Shown here in pieces: positions 29,151 through 38,605 of a stretch of DNA of 64,000 nt. The position numbers and the translations under genes were made by a program. Origin of the DNA: Sciurus carolinensis (taxonomy: Eukaryota; Chordata; Mammalia; Rodentia; Sciuridae); assembly GCF_902686445.1 (NCBI RefSeq), contig NC_062213.1, positions 2,477,241-2,541,240 on the forward strand, in the 5' to 3' direction. The notes beneath the pieces were generated by a model, which was not told the DNA's origin, ran no database searches, and worked only from the letters and a program-made list of their open reading frames with translations. Within the stretch, counting starts at the first letter, position 1; each line of letters begins with the position of its first letter.

Positions 29151-30379
29151 ATGGCCGGCTGGGGTCGGGAGGAGCTCTCAGGCTCGGAGGGCGCCTGCCA
29201 TGGGGGTGCACGTGGCAGTGGTGTGGTAGGGTCTCTTGCCTCTGAGTACTGTTGTCTGCTGCGGGGCGACGCCCTGCCCCCTCCACACCACAGCCACCGA
29301 GGGCTTGCCTTGGAGGCCAGGAGGCAGACTTAGCTCCCCCAGGGTTCTAGCTGGGGTTCTGCAGAGGTGCATTTGAGTGTTTCCTCTCCACATTCCCTTA
29401 CTGGTCAGTGGTCAGCTCCTCCCACTGCCCTCTGTTCCGCCTTGGCTGCCACCTGCCTGTGTTGATGCAGTGTGGGCTACAGGGGTGACCAGGACCCACC
29501 AGGCTGGGTGGGAGGGAGCTGGAGCTGGGACCAGCACAGAGTAGCGAGGCTTCCTTGAGGCAGAGACAGGCAGTTGTGAGGGGAAGCGGGGCAGGTGCCT
29601 CTGGGACGGGGGGCTCAGGTGGGCTTGTGGGGCAAGGGCTGAAGAAACTGTCCTGAACCAGGTGGCGGTGAGAACTGGTCCATCTGGAAGACAAAGCTTC
29701 ATCAGGCTTCTCGGGCCCACTGCCCTCCATGTCAAGTCCTCCTCTCCTGGGAGGCTGACCACAGCACAAAGCTTGGAGCTGACTTTCACCACCAGGAGAA
29801 GGCAGGGTCCGCCTTGGCCAGAAGGGCTGTGTGGTTTTTGGCCTGGGGCAAAACGTAGGTGGTGTTTGAGGAGACCTGGGCAGAATAACAGAGTCCTGAG
29901 ACCTGTCAGAAGGAAATGTCAGGGTTACCAGGTAATTTCCCTGCCTTTGTGGTGTGACGAAGGGCTGTCGCCACTCTTCTCCTTCTGCGGAGGAAACTGG
30001 GCTTGGGCATCGGATCCCTGCTAGGACTGCCAACTGGGACTGCAGTCTCAGCCTGGGAGAGCAACCCCACCTGTCCCTAGGTTCTTGCTGTGGCTCTCCC
30101 AGTGTCTGGTTTGCATATCTGACTCAACTCCTGCTGCAGGTTGAACCTATGGTTAGAATGTTGCCAGATGTCATAACAGACATCTGTCGGTCACTTGCAA
30201 AGACCTGTCCTGACCTGCAGGCATGCAGCATGCATGATGTGGTGTACTGCACTGGGTCTGCTGGTCTGCTGTGTAGGGTAGGGTGCTGGCAGGCAGGGTG
30301 GGGGGTGGCCTGAGGTCTCCCAGATCAGGGGTAGTAGGGGTGGCCGTGGTGACTTGTGCATCCATTCTCTGATCCCTGG

Positions 30380-30819
30380 AGTTCTAGTAAACTTTCTTTG
30401 CTGCTGTGACTAAAAGATCTGCTCAGAACAATTATAGAGGAGGAAAAGTTTATTAGGGCTCATGGTTTCAGAGGTCTCAGTTCATGGACAGCTAGCTCTA
30501 TTCCTTGGAGTTCGAGATGAGGCAGAACAACATGATGGAAGAGTATGGCAGAGGGAAGCAGCTCACATGATGATCAGAAAGTAAAGAGAAAGGTCTCCAC
30601 TTGCCAGATACAAATGTATACCCCATAGCCACACCCACAATGCCTGCCTCCTCCAGCTACACCCTACCTGCCTTCAGTTAAAACCACTCAGTTAATTGCT
30701 ATTGGGGATTAATTTACTGATTGAGTTAAGGGCTTTCTTAACCCAATTTATCCTCTGAACCTTCTTGCACTGTCTCACATATGAACTTTTGGGGGATACC
30801 TCACATCCAAACCATAACA
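30380..30819 (-). repeat. 3' LTR of MaLR provirus A
   Basis: About 440 bp; the antisense end is 'ccaaaccataaca'. It is about the same length as the partner LTR once that LTR's insert is removed. Confidence 0.78.
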
Positions 30820-31351
30820 TTCCACCCTTGGCCCCCAAAAGCTCAGGACCATCTTACAATGTAAGATACGTTGTCCATTTCCAAGAGTCTTCCTAGTCTC
30901 AACAGTTCCAAGATTGCCCAAAAGTTCAAGTCCAAAATATCCTCTGAGATTCAGGACAAGCTCGTATCATGAGCTTCTATAAAAATCAAAAGCTATTTGC
31001 AAGTATCCAATATATAAAGGTACAGAATAAACATTTCCATTCACAAAAATAGGGGCCTAGAAATAAGGCATAGGACCAAAGCAAGACTGAAATTCAGCTG
31101 GGCAAACAAGTCCTATAGTCTGTGAGCGGCACCTGGGGAACATGGCATTGTGGGGTTCAATTCAAGGGGCTTGTGTAGACTTGCCCCTTTGGCCTTGTTG
31201 GTAGCAGCCCAAGTGGTCTTGTCTCTGCTCAATTCCTGCAGCTTCCCTAGGACCATGTCCCACATTACTGTCATTTCTTTTCTTTCTTTTTTAAAAAAAT
31301 ACTGACCAGGAACCCCAGCCTCAGAGACTCCAGATCCTGTGCCCAGGTCCT

Positions 31352-31506
31352 GTTATTTATTTATTTATTTTTAATTTTTTCTGTAGTTGTAGATCGACAG
31401 AATGCCCCTATTTTGTTTGTTTATTTTTATGTGGTGCTGAGGATCAAATCCAGTGCCTCACATCTGCTGGGCAAGCACTCTGCCTTTGAGCTCCAGCTCC
31501 AGCCCC
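31352..31506 (-). mobile_element. Sciurid ID-derived SINE (STRID-type), antisense
   Basis: Starts with a ttta-rich tail (reverse poly-A), then 'ctgtagttgtagatcgacag', 'tttatttttatgtggtgctg' and 'caagcactctgcctttgagc', ending 'ccagctccagcccc'. This SINE is characteristic of squirrels and is the strongest clade marker in the window. It sits inside MaLR provirus A, so it is younger. Confidence 0.88.
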
Positions 31507-32444
31507 GCCATTTCTTAATCTTGGGAGTCTCCATTGCAGTTTCAGCTTCCTTCTCACATCTCCATGAATCACCCTGTCCAGGTCTGCCTGCAGAGACTTC
31601 GACCCTGCTGCACTTTGCCTGGCCTTCCAGGCCTTCCTGTGAAATCTCAGTGGAAGCCTCCATTACCCTCTAACTTCAGCATCCTACATTCCTGCAGAAC
31701 CAGTACCATGTGGTTTACGCCAGAGTTGCAACCATCTTGAGCAATGTAAAGCCTCCAAGGACCATGGCTGTAGCAGCTGCTGGGTGTCTGGGTGACTGAG
31801 CACATTGAAAAACCTTCCTGGCCCCTGTGCAAGAAGGGTACCCTACTGGTCTCAAGAGAATTTTTGGTTTTACTTCCTTGAGTCTGAGATGGGTGTGGTC
31901 TTGCCAGCTCCTGAGATGCCCTCAAGCCATCTTTCTTATTGTCTTTAGGCAAAGTCCTTAGCTTTTCTTCAGTGGTGATAATGTCTTTAACAACTGCAAC
32001 TTCCTGAGCCCATTTTACTCTCACCTTTCAAGTCCAAGTTCTTCAAATCTTTCTGCTCCTGATTATCACAGTAAATTTGACTGAAAGCTGCCCACAATAT
32101 CCATGCCACTGCCTGAATGCTATGCTCTCTAGAAATTTTTTCCACCAGATTAAGGAGTCCACCACTTTTAAAATCAGCCTCACAGAGACACAGGCAGAAT
32201 GCTGACAACTCTAAACCCTCTTGAGCCCTGTCTTCACTGTCTATGGGTCCTATTGGTATTCTAGTCTTCTGAGCTTCCACAAGAATTGGCCATTAAGCTC
32301 TGCTTACAACAATCTAAACCATTTCTATCTTGCACTACAAAACATCTCAAAATTCCTCCCACCAATTCCAAAAAACTCCAAAAACTTCTGAACAACATGG
32401 TCAGGTTAGTCACAGCAACAGCCCTACTTCCTTTTACCAATTTC

Positions 32445-33223
32445 TGTTCTAATCAGCTTTTTCATTGCTGAATGAAAGCAATGTGACTAGAAGATCTGAT
32501 CAAAACAATTATAGAGGATGCCTAATGAATCCTCTATATTTGTTCTGAGCAGATCTTTTAGTTTAAACAGGACTCCAAAGAGGTTGAGAAAATTTATTAT
32601 GTTTAACTGTCCTTCTTGTGATTTTATAACTTTGAGAAAGTTGTTCTCAACTTGTAGGCATCATTTTTTGTGAAATAAAAGGAATTATTGCAAGTAAAGT
32701 TTTGATAATTTAGTGAAATATGTATAGACTGCCTGTACAGTATCTGATACACAGAAGTATGTAATATGCTTTTATTTTCTTAAATGAGAATATTAAACAT
32801 GCCTTTTAAAATAAATCTAGAAATGAGAAAAAAGAAGAAGAATTATAGAGGAGGAAAAGTTAATTTGGGGGCTCAGTTTCAGAGGTCTCAGTTCATGGAT
32901 AGCTGACTATATTCCTTGGGGCTTGAGGTGAGGCAGAACATCATGGTGGAGGAGTGTGGCAGAGGGAAGCAGCTCACATAATCAGAAACAAAGAGAAATC
33001 TCCACTTGCTGGGTACAAAATCGATACCCCAAAGCCACAACCCCAGTGTCCACCACCTCCAACCACACCCTACCTGCTTTCAGTTACCACTCAGTTCATC
33101 TCCATCAGGGGATTAATTCAATGATTGGGTTAGGGTCTCATAACCCATCATTTACCCTCTAAATCTTCTTGCATTGTCTCACACGTAAGCTTTTGGGGGA
33201 CTCCTCACATCCAAACCATGACA
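32445..33223 (-). repeat. 5' LTR of MaLR provirus A, interrupted
   Basis: About 445 bp of LTR sequence split by a 322-bp insert plus its 12-bp duplication. It ends 'ccaaaccatgaca' before the cctgg target duplication. Confidence 0.78.
32519..32840 (+). mobile_element. 322-bp insert in the LTR, flanked by 12-bp duplication
   Basis: The sequence aattatagagga occurs at 32507-32518 and again at 32841-32852, and the LTR reads straight across if one copy and the insert are removed. The insert ends in an A-rich stretch (gaaaaaagaagaag) after an aataaa-like motif. Its first part (32531-32562) is an inverted copy of the LTR end (ttgttctgagcagatctttt). This suggests a retroposed transcript or a templated insertion. 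Confidence 0.75.
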
Positions 33224-34159
33224 CCTGGGTTTCCTCGGCAGTGAACCAGTGTCCTACAGTGTCGGCCTCATGCATTTGGCTGAAGGGTGGCAGTGAGCAG
33301 GGTGCCTGCCCAGGTGGGGTCCTGCCTCCTCTTGGGAGATTGCTCTGTGTACAGCAGCTCTGGGCACCCCTCCTCCTCCAGTCCTGGATTGAGCCCTCTG
33401 CCCAGGCAGCCACCTTGGGCCTTGGAGCCTAGCTGCCCTTGTGGCTGTGACAGCTCATGCACAGCAAGGGAGGGGCAAGGACAGCCCCCCAGGCCTGGAT
33501 GGTTGACGTGTTTCTTCCTGAGGTCAGAGCCCTTTTCTGATGGTATGGCCTTGTGTAGGTCTCTGTTCTCTGCCTACAGTTTCTTTATTTGTACCTGGGA
33601 AGAATAGCCTCTGGTCATTGGCTTGTTCTGTATGCTCCTGCTAGAGGACAGTGGTCATGGCAGTTGGCCTGGGGACCTGCACCCCACCATGGGCACAACT
33701 TGTCCTCTCGTCTCCCTTGTCACTGCTGCCCTGGTGTGACCATCCTGAGACTGAGCTTGGTGAAGCCATCTCAGGGTTCCAGAGCCTGCCACATACGTGA
33801 AGTGGTGTGTGCCAGGTGGCCAGATGTCTTGTGTGTGCTGAGCCGCCTCTCTGGGAGACGGCTCTGGTACCCTTCCAGGCTGTGCTGTGTGAGTACAGCA
33901 GCCGGACCTAGAGGCCGGGGCAGGGACGTGGGAGGCCTGTGAGCCCGTGAGCTGGGTGAGTGCATCTCCAGGGCCTGCTCATGCTAGAGAGGGCGTTGGG
34001 GTCCACCCTGCCTGTGTCCAGCCAGCCCTGTGACTCTGAGCAGAGCTGGGCTTGGGCCTGTGTCCTTGTGGGCAACTACACGTCAAGCCTGGAGGTGGTA
34101 CTCTGCTCTCTTCTAGGCTCATAGGCTGGCTTAGAGAGCATGGACATTTGGAGGGTCCC

Positions 34160-34607
34160 TGTGCTAACCAGCTTTTTATTGCTTTAACCAAGAACAACAG
34201 CTAATAAGAACAACTTGGAGAAGAAAGTGTTTATTTTGGCTCAAGGTTTCTGAAGTCTCTTGGTCAGCTCCATTGCTTTGGGCCCAAGGTAAGGCAGGAC
34301 ATCTTGGCAGAAGGGAACGTCAGAGGAAAACTACTCAGTTCCTGGTGGCTGGGAAGCAGAGAGAAGTGGGAGCCAAGGGGACAGGACACAATCCTAGGGC
34401 ACCCCTCTTCTAGCATACCCCACCTGCCTCTAGTCACCACTCAGAATCCTAGGGCACCCCTCTTCCAGCATACCCCACCTGCCTCTAGTCACCACTCAGA
34501 TTATTAATCCATCAAACAATCAAGTTACAACTCTAATTATCTAACCATTTCTGTTCCTGAACCACTACAGAAGGTTCTGGGGGAAACCTCATATCCAAAC
34601 CATAGCA
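34160..34607 (-). repeat. 3' LTR of MaLR provirus B
   Basis: Starts 'tgtgctaaccagc' and ends 'ccaaaccatagca'; it includes a 55-bp internal tandem duplication. Confidence 0.72.
34390..34499 (+). repeat. 55-bp tandem duplication inside the LTR
   Basis: Two adjacent 55-bp copies (34390-34444 and 34445-34499), each starting aatcctagggcacccctctt and ending caccactcag, with a single T/C difference. A recent local event. Confidence 0.95.
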
Positions 34608-36049
34608 TTCCACTCTGGCCCCCAAAAGCTGTGTCCATCTCACAATGCAGAATGCATTTAGTCCATTTCCCCATGGTCTTTTTTAGTTCCAACAAAAATC
34701 CAAAGTCTCCTCTGAGACTCAAGGCAACTCTTACCCCTGAGCCTCTGGTTATATTTATCTGATATATGTTGGCCTAGAGTAAACATTCCTACTCCAGAAG
34801 GAAGGCATGGGGGCATAGAAAGAGGGGATGGGACCCAAACAAGGTTGAAACCCAGCCAGCAGTCAAGTCCGGTAGCTTCATGTCTGACTGCTGGAGCACA
34901 TGGTACTGAGATGTCCTCTCCAGAGGGTTTGGGCAGCCTGCCCCCTCTGGCCTTACTGGTTTCTTACCCACACGGCTTCTCTCAGGCTGGTTCTGACCAC
35001 AGCCAGAAGCTTTCCTGGGCAGATGTTGCATATTGCTGTGTCTTCTAATCCTGGAGGGTCTCCACTGCAGCTTCAGCTACGACACAGCTTTACACGTGGT
35101 CCTCTCAGGACAAGGTGCAGGGGTTCTGACCCTGCTGCACTTGCCTGGCCTCTCAGGCCTTCCTTTAAAATTTTAGTGGAAGCCTCTGTGACCCCCTAAC
35201 TCTAGCATTCTGCATTGCTGCAGAATAAGCACCACGGGGTGATGTCAAGGTTTGCTGCCAGCTTAAGCAGTAGCTAGGCCCCCTTGTACCGTAACTACAG
35301 TGTCCTGTGAGTACCCAGCTGAACACAGTGAATTGGATCCTGCAGAAACAACTTTCTAGGCCCCCTGTGAAAGCAGGGTGCTGTCGCTTTCGTGATCTCT
35401 TACTCAACTTTTCACTTCTACTCCCTTGAACCTGCCTTGGGTGTGGTGTTACTGATTCCTGAGATGCCCTCAAGGCATTTTCTTATTGTCTCTATGCCAG
35501 GTACTTAGTTTCTCTTCAACACCCACAACTTCCTGAGCCCCAGTATTGTGTGTTTCTTTGGCCAGATTGCAAGTTTTTCACATCTTTCCTTTCTGCTTTG
35601 TGCTCCCGATTCTCATAGTAAAGCAAGCTAAAAGCTGCTAGCAGCATCCATGCCACTGCCGCAGTGCTGCACTTGGAATTTTAATGCTGCCTTTAAGTTT
35701 CCCTCCACCACCTTCAAATTCAGCCTCACACAAAGTCTTAGGACATGGGTGAAATGTAAACAACTTCCCTGCCAGATAGCATGAATGGCCTCTAGCCCAG
35801 TTCCCAATGGAGTCCTCATTCCCCTCTGAAACCTCATGAGCATAGTCTTTACCGTCTGCATTCCTATTGGGGTTCTGGTCCTCTGAGCTCCCACCAGAAG
35901 CATTCATGAAGCTGTGCTTACAACCTTCTGAGCCTTCTCCAACCTGCATCTCTCATCTTTTCCAGACTCCTCCTGTGAACCAGTTCCAAAGGCTTCTGAA
36001 CTACATGGCCATGTTAGTCTCTGCAGTGACCCCACTCCTGCTACCAACT

Positions 36050-36414
36050 TTTCTTAGTCAGCTTTTCATTGCTGTGACCAAAATACCTGACAAGGACAGT
36101 CTAGAGAAGAAGTTTATTTTGGCTCACGGTTTCAGTTTCAGGGGTTCAGTCCTGGTTGGCAAGGTCCATGGCCAGGTCCTGAGGTGAGGTGGAGGAACAT
36201 CCTGGTGAAAGTGCATAGGAGAGGAAACGGCTCACCCCATGGTAGCAGAGAGGAGTGGTCAGGGGACAGATGTAGTCCCCAGGGCCATACCCTGTTGTCA
36301 GTCCACCGCATGAGCTCATCCACTGTTGTGCTGACAGCTCTCGTGACCTGATCGTTTCTCCTCCTGCGTCAGAGCAGGAGCTTTTGGTGGACCCCTCGTA
36401 GCCACACCACAGCA
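36050..36414 (-). repeat. 5' LTR of MaLR provirus B
   Basis: Starts near 'cttagtcagcttttcattgc' and ends 'ccacaccacagca', with clear similarity to the other LTRs near 'aagtttattttggctcacgg'. Confidence 0.72.
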
Positions 36415-36469
36415 GTGCCCTTGGCATCCTAGTGTCCCCCACCCCACACACCCTGCAAGCCTCACACCG

Positions 36470-37680
36470 TGTTATTTAGCCTGACGTATTTTACCGTGGA
36501 GAGTTGGAAACACGAGGAGGTTGGAAGAATTGCAGAGTCACCATCGTGCACCACTGCCTGGATTCTACCTGCTCCCCTCACACGTGGCCCGCCCTGGCCC
36601 GTGTGCCCTTCAGAGCCGCCCTCGGGTCTTCTTTCCATTCTCGTTACTGCCTCCGCTTCCCTTCTGAGGTGGACTTTATGTGCAGTCAACGCAGAGTCCA
36701 AACTCTGCCATTCTGGGCCTCCTGGCACATGCCGGCCCACAGCCCTGTCCAGGCGCGGGGCGTGCCCTCTTTCAGGAGGTCCTTGCTGCCCTGCCCCAGC
36801 CCAGCCCAGCTGCAGGCGCCATGCACTGCTTTCCTATGTCGGAGGCCTGACTGTGCACTGACGCCTGGCACAGGGTGCCATGTTCACTGGGCTGCGTGGT
36901 GTTCTGGCCACAGGCAGGGCACACGCCCCGCCCCCCTCCCGCATCCCCTGTGCTTGCACCTCCAGGTCGCACTCTTAGGAGCAATGCTGCCACCATCTCT
37001 CTCACGCAAGGCTCCTGCGGCTGTGTTTTGCTTCCCTGCGTAGGTGTCCTGGGTGATTGTGGGCTGCAGGATGGGCAGGTGCTCCAGTGTGTGGCCTGCA
37101 GACCCCCATGAGTGGCTCACACTGCTTACTCACCCAGCAGCCTGTCCTGGACCCTGTCCTCACCAGGACTTGGAGTTTCCCCGCGCGTTCTCTGTGGTTT
37201 CATTACATCGAGAGAAAAGTGCCCAGCACACAGCCTGTGCCTGACTGTCTTTAAGTGTGCTAGTCCCTGATCCTGGCCTAGTCCCTCTATCTTCCGCCAC
37301 AGACCGTCCCCCAGCCCTGGGCTGCCCCACCTGCACTTGCAGCCCCGCTCCGGCTCCACCTCGCTGGCTGCCATGTCTGGATGTGTGGTGTGAATGGGCA
37401 GCTGTCGCCCAGCCTGGTGTTTTGGGGACATACTCCTCTGTGGATGAAGCAGTGCTCTGCAGTAGTTGAGCCCATCCTGGTCCTTGCTGGTGGGATGATG
37501 GGCGTGCAGGTGGTCCACCTTCCCACCGAGCAGCGCCGCTCTGAACATTCTTGTGGGAGTTTTGTGCAGGTGGAAGTCCTTGTTCCTCTTGGTGTGTGTG
37601 CCCCTGGGGGACTGCTGGAGTGCAGTGCCTCCGTGTCTCCCCTTTGTGAGGTGCTGCCTGTCTCTTCAGCTCGTGTACTA
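36470..37680 (-). mobile_element. Old L1 (L1M) 3'-region fragment, antisense
   Basis: The first part matches the reverse L1M 3' UTR ('ggaagaattgcagagtcacc'). The stretch at 37380-37660 matches 'gaacattcttgtgggagttt' and its flanks in reverse. The middle part is GC-rich and less certain. It ends about 150 bp before coding exon 4. Confidence 0.6.
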
Positions 37681-37830
37681 GGAGGGCGGTGCAGTGTCTG
37701 TCCTTGAGCCTTTGCCTGAGGAAGCGGGGCTGGAGGGCAGGAGGTGGGGCGCAGGGCAGCTGTGCCTCCAGGAGAGGGTGCTGTTGATGGTTGTCGGGGC
37801 AGCAGCATCAGCTTGTGCCTCCTCTTCCAG

Positions 37831-37908
37831 TCACACAGGTTGACCCTTGTGACCTCCAGGAGCTGTGCCAGGAGACCTCGGCCAGTGTCTTCCGAATCAA
37901 CTCCAATG
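37831..37908 (+). CDS. TSNARE1: TSNARE1 coding exon 4: start of syntaxin N-terminal region
   Basis: Acceptor cctcttccag|tc, donor aatg|gtatgt; 78 nt, phase 1 at both ends. It encodes VTQVDPCDLQELCQETSASV followed by FRINSN. This is the first helix of the syntaxin_2-type N-terminal domain; STX7 and STX12 have a comparable LQELCQ motif near their N termini. A long intron (15.4 kb) separates it from the Myb exon, and a short one (627 bp) from the next exon. An antisense L1M fragment ends about 150 bp before the acceptor. Confidence 0.93.
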
Positions 37909-38535
37909 GTATGTCCGTCTGTCTGCCCCCTCTCTCTTGGCTACTCTGGGCCACTGAGGTGATCCGAGGCGATGCTGGTGCCAGACCTTGCCCTGCCCCC
38001 GCTGTCCTGTGGTCCACAGTCCCAGGTTCTCAGGAGCAGGTGGGGCTGCTTCCACGTCCAGTCAGCTCTTCTCCTCTCCCCATCTCTGCTCCACTCCTGG
38101 TTCTTCTTACTGCCTCTGTGAGTGTAGGAGTCCCTGTGGAGGAAGGAGTATGTCCTTGGTTCCCTCCGAATGGCAGGCCTGGTGGAACAGAGGTCACTGA
38201 GACTAGGTTGGGGAATAAAAGCCACACCCCATACATCCCCAGGAGAGGGAGAAGCCTTCCCCAGACCTGGGTGCACTTCCCCTGGGCGGGCTATCCTTGG
38301 GCCTGGGCCTGTCCAGTCTCAGTACAGTGGGAAGAGCGTACTGTCTGGGGTGGCCTCTGCTGGGAGGGATGGACTGAGCCTGCGTGAGGCTGCTGGGCCC
38401 TGGTGTAAGGTCACCTGGTGGTCTGTGTGGTCTCTGGCCCAGGGCCTTGATTGCCCTGTTTCTGCTATGGTGGCCACGCAGAGGGCAGTGGGGGTCCTTC
38501 TAATCCTTGTGCCTTTTCCCTCTTCTTTTGGACAG
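37909..38535 (+). other. TSNARE1: TSNARE1 intron 4
   Basis: 627 bp between exons 4 and 5, with no repeat recognised. The 3' end is a good pyrimidine tract (cccttcttttggacag). Confidence 0.8.
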
Positions 38536-38605
38536 TGACCACCTTGGAGAGGAGCCTCCGGTCCCTGGGAACACTGAGCGACACACAGGAGCTGCGGGAC
38601 AGCCT
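38536..38605 (+). CDS. TSNARE1: TSNARE1 coding exon 5: syntaxin N-terminal region
   Basis: Acceptor cttcttttggacag|tg, donor agcct|gtgagt (consensus); 70 nt, entering in phase 1 and leaving in phase 2. It encodes VTTLERSLRSLGTLSDTQEL then RDSL, the loop and second helix of the Habc-like domain (STX7/12 family pattern: LxxLGTxxDTxELR). Human differs at a few positions only. Confidence 0.93.

Larger units (their letters stand above)
30380..33223 (-). mobile_element. MaLR (ERVL-MaLR class) provirus A, antisense, both LTRs
   Basis: Two related LTRs in the same (minus) orientation flank about 1.6 kb of internal sequence. The 3' LTR is 30380-30819 and the 5' LTR 32445-33223. In reverse the LTR begins with the MaLR-type 'tgttatggtttggatgtga' and contains an aataaa signal. 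A 5-bp direct repeat cctgg flanks the element at 30375-30379 and 33224-33228, as expected for this class. The internal region just inside the 5' LTR resembles the MaLR primer-binding/internal start ('gaaattggta'). No intact gag or pol frame is present, which is normal for MaLR internals. The element is interrupted by a SINE (31352-31506) and by a 322-bp insert in the 5' LTR. Confidence 0.8.
34160..36414 (-). mobile_element. MaLR provirus B, antisense, both LTRs
   Basis: The 3' LTR is about 34160-34607 and the 5' LTR about 36050-36414, with about 1.4 kb of internal sequence that resembles provirus A (for example 'gagatgccctcaag' and 'cttcctgagccc' occur in both). Candidate target duplications are gtccc (34155-34159) and gtgcc (36415-36419), one mismatch. 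The 5' LTR is shortened and more diverged. No intact retroviral frame is present. Confidence 0.75.

Noticed and set aside
31427..32280. Open frames inside the MaLR proviruses as retroviral proteins
   Set aside because: Short, with no gag or pol motifs. MaLR internal regions normally lack intact genes.
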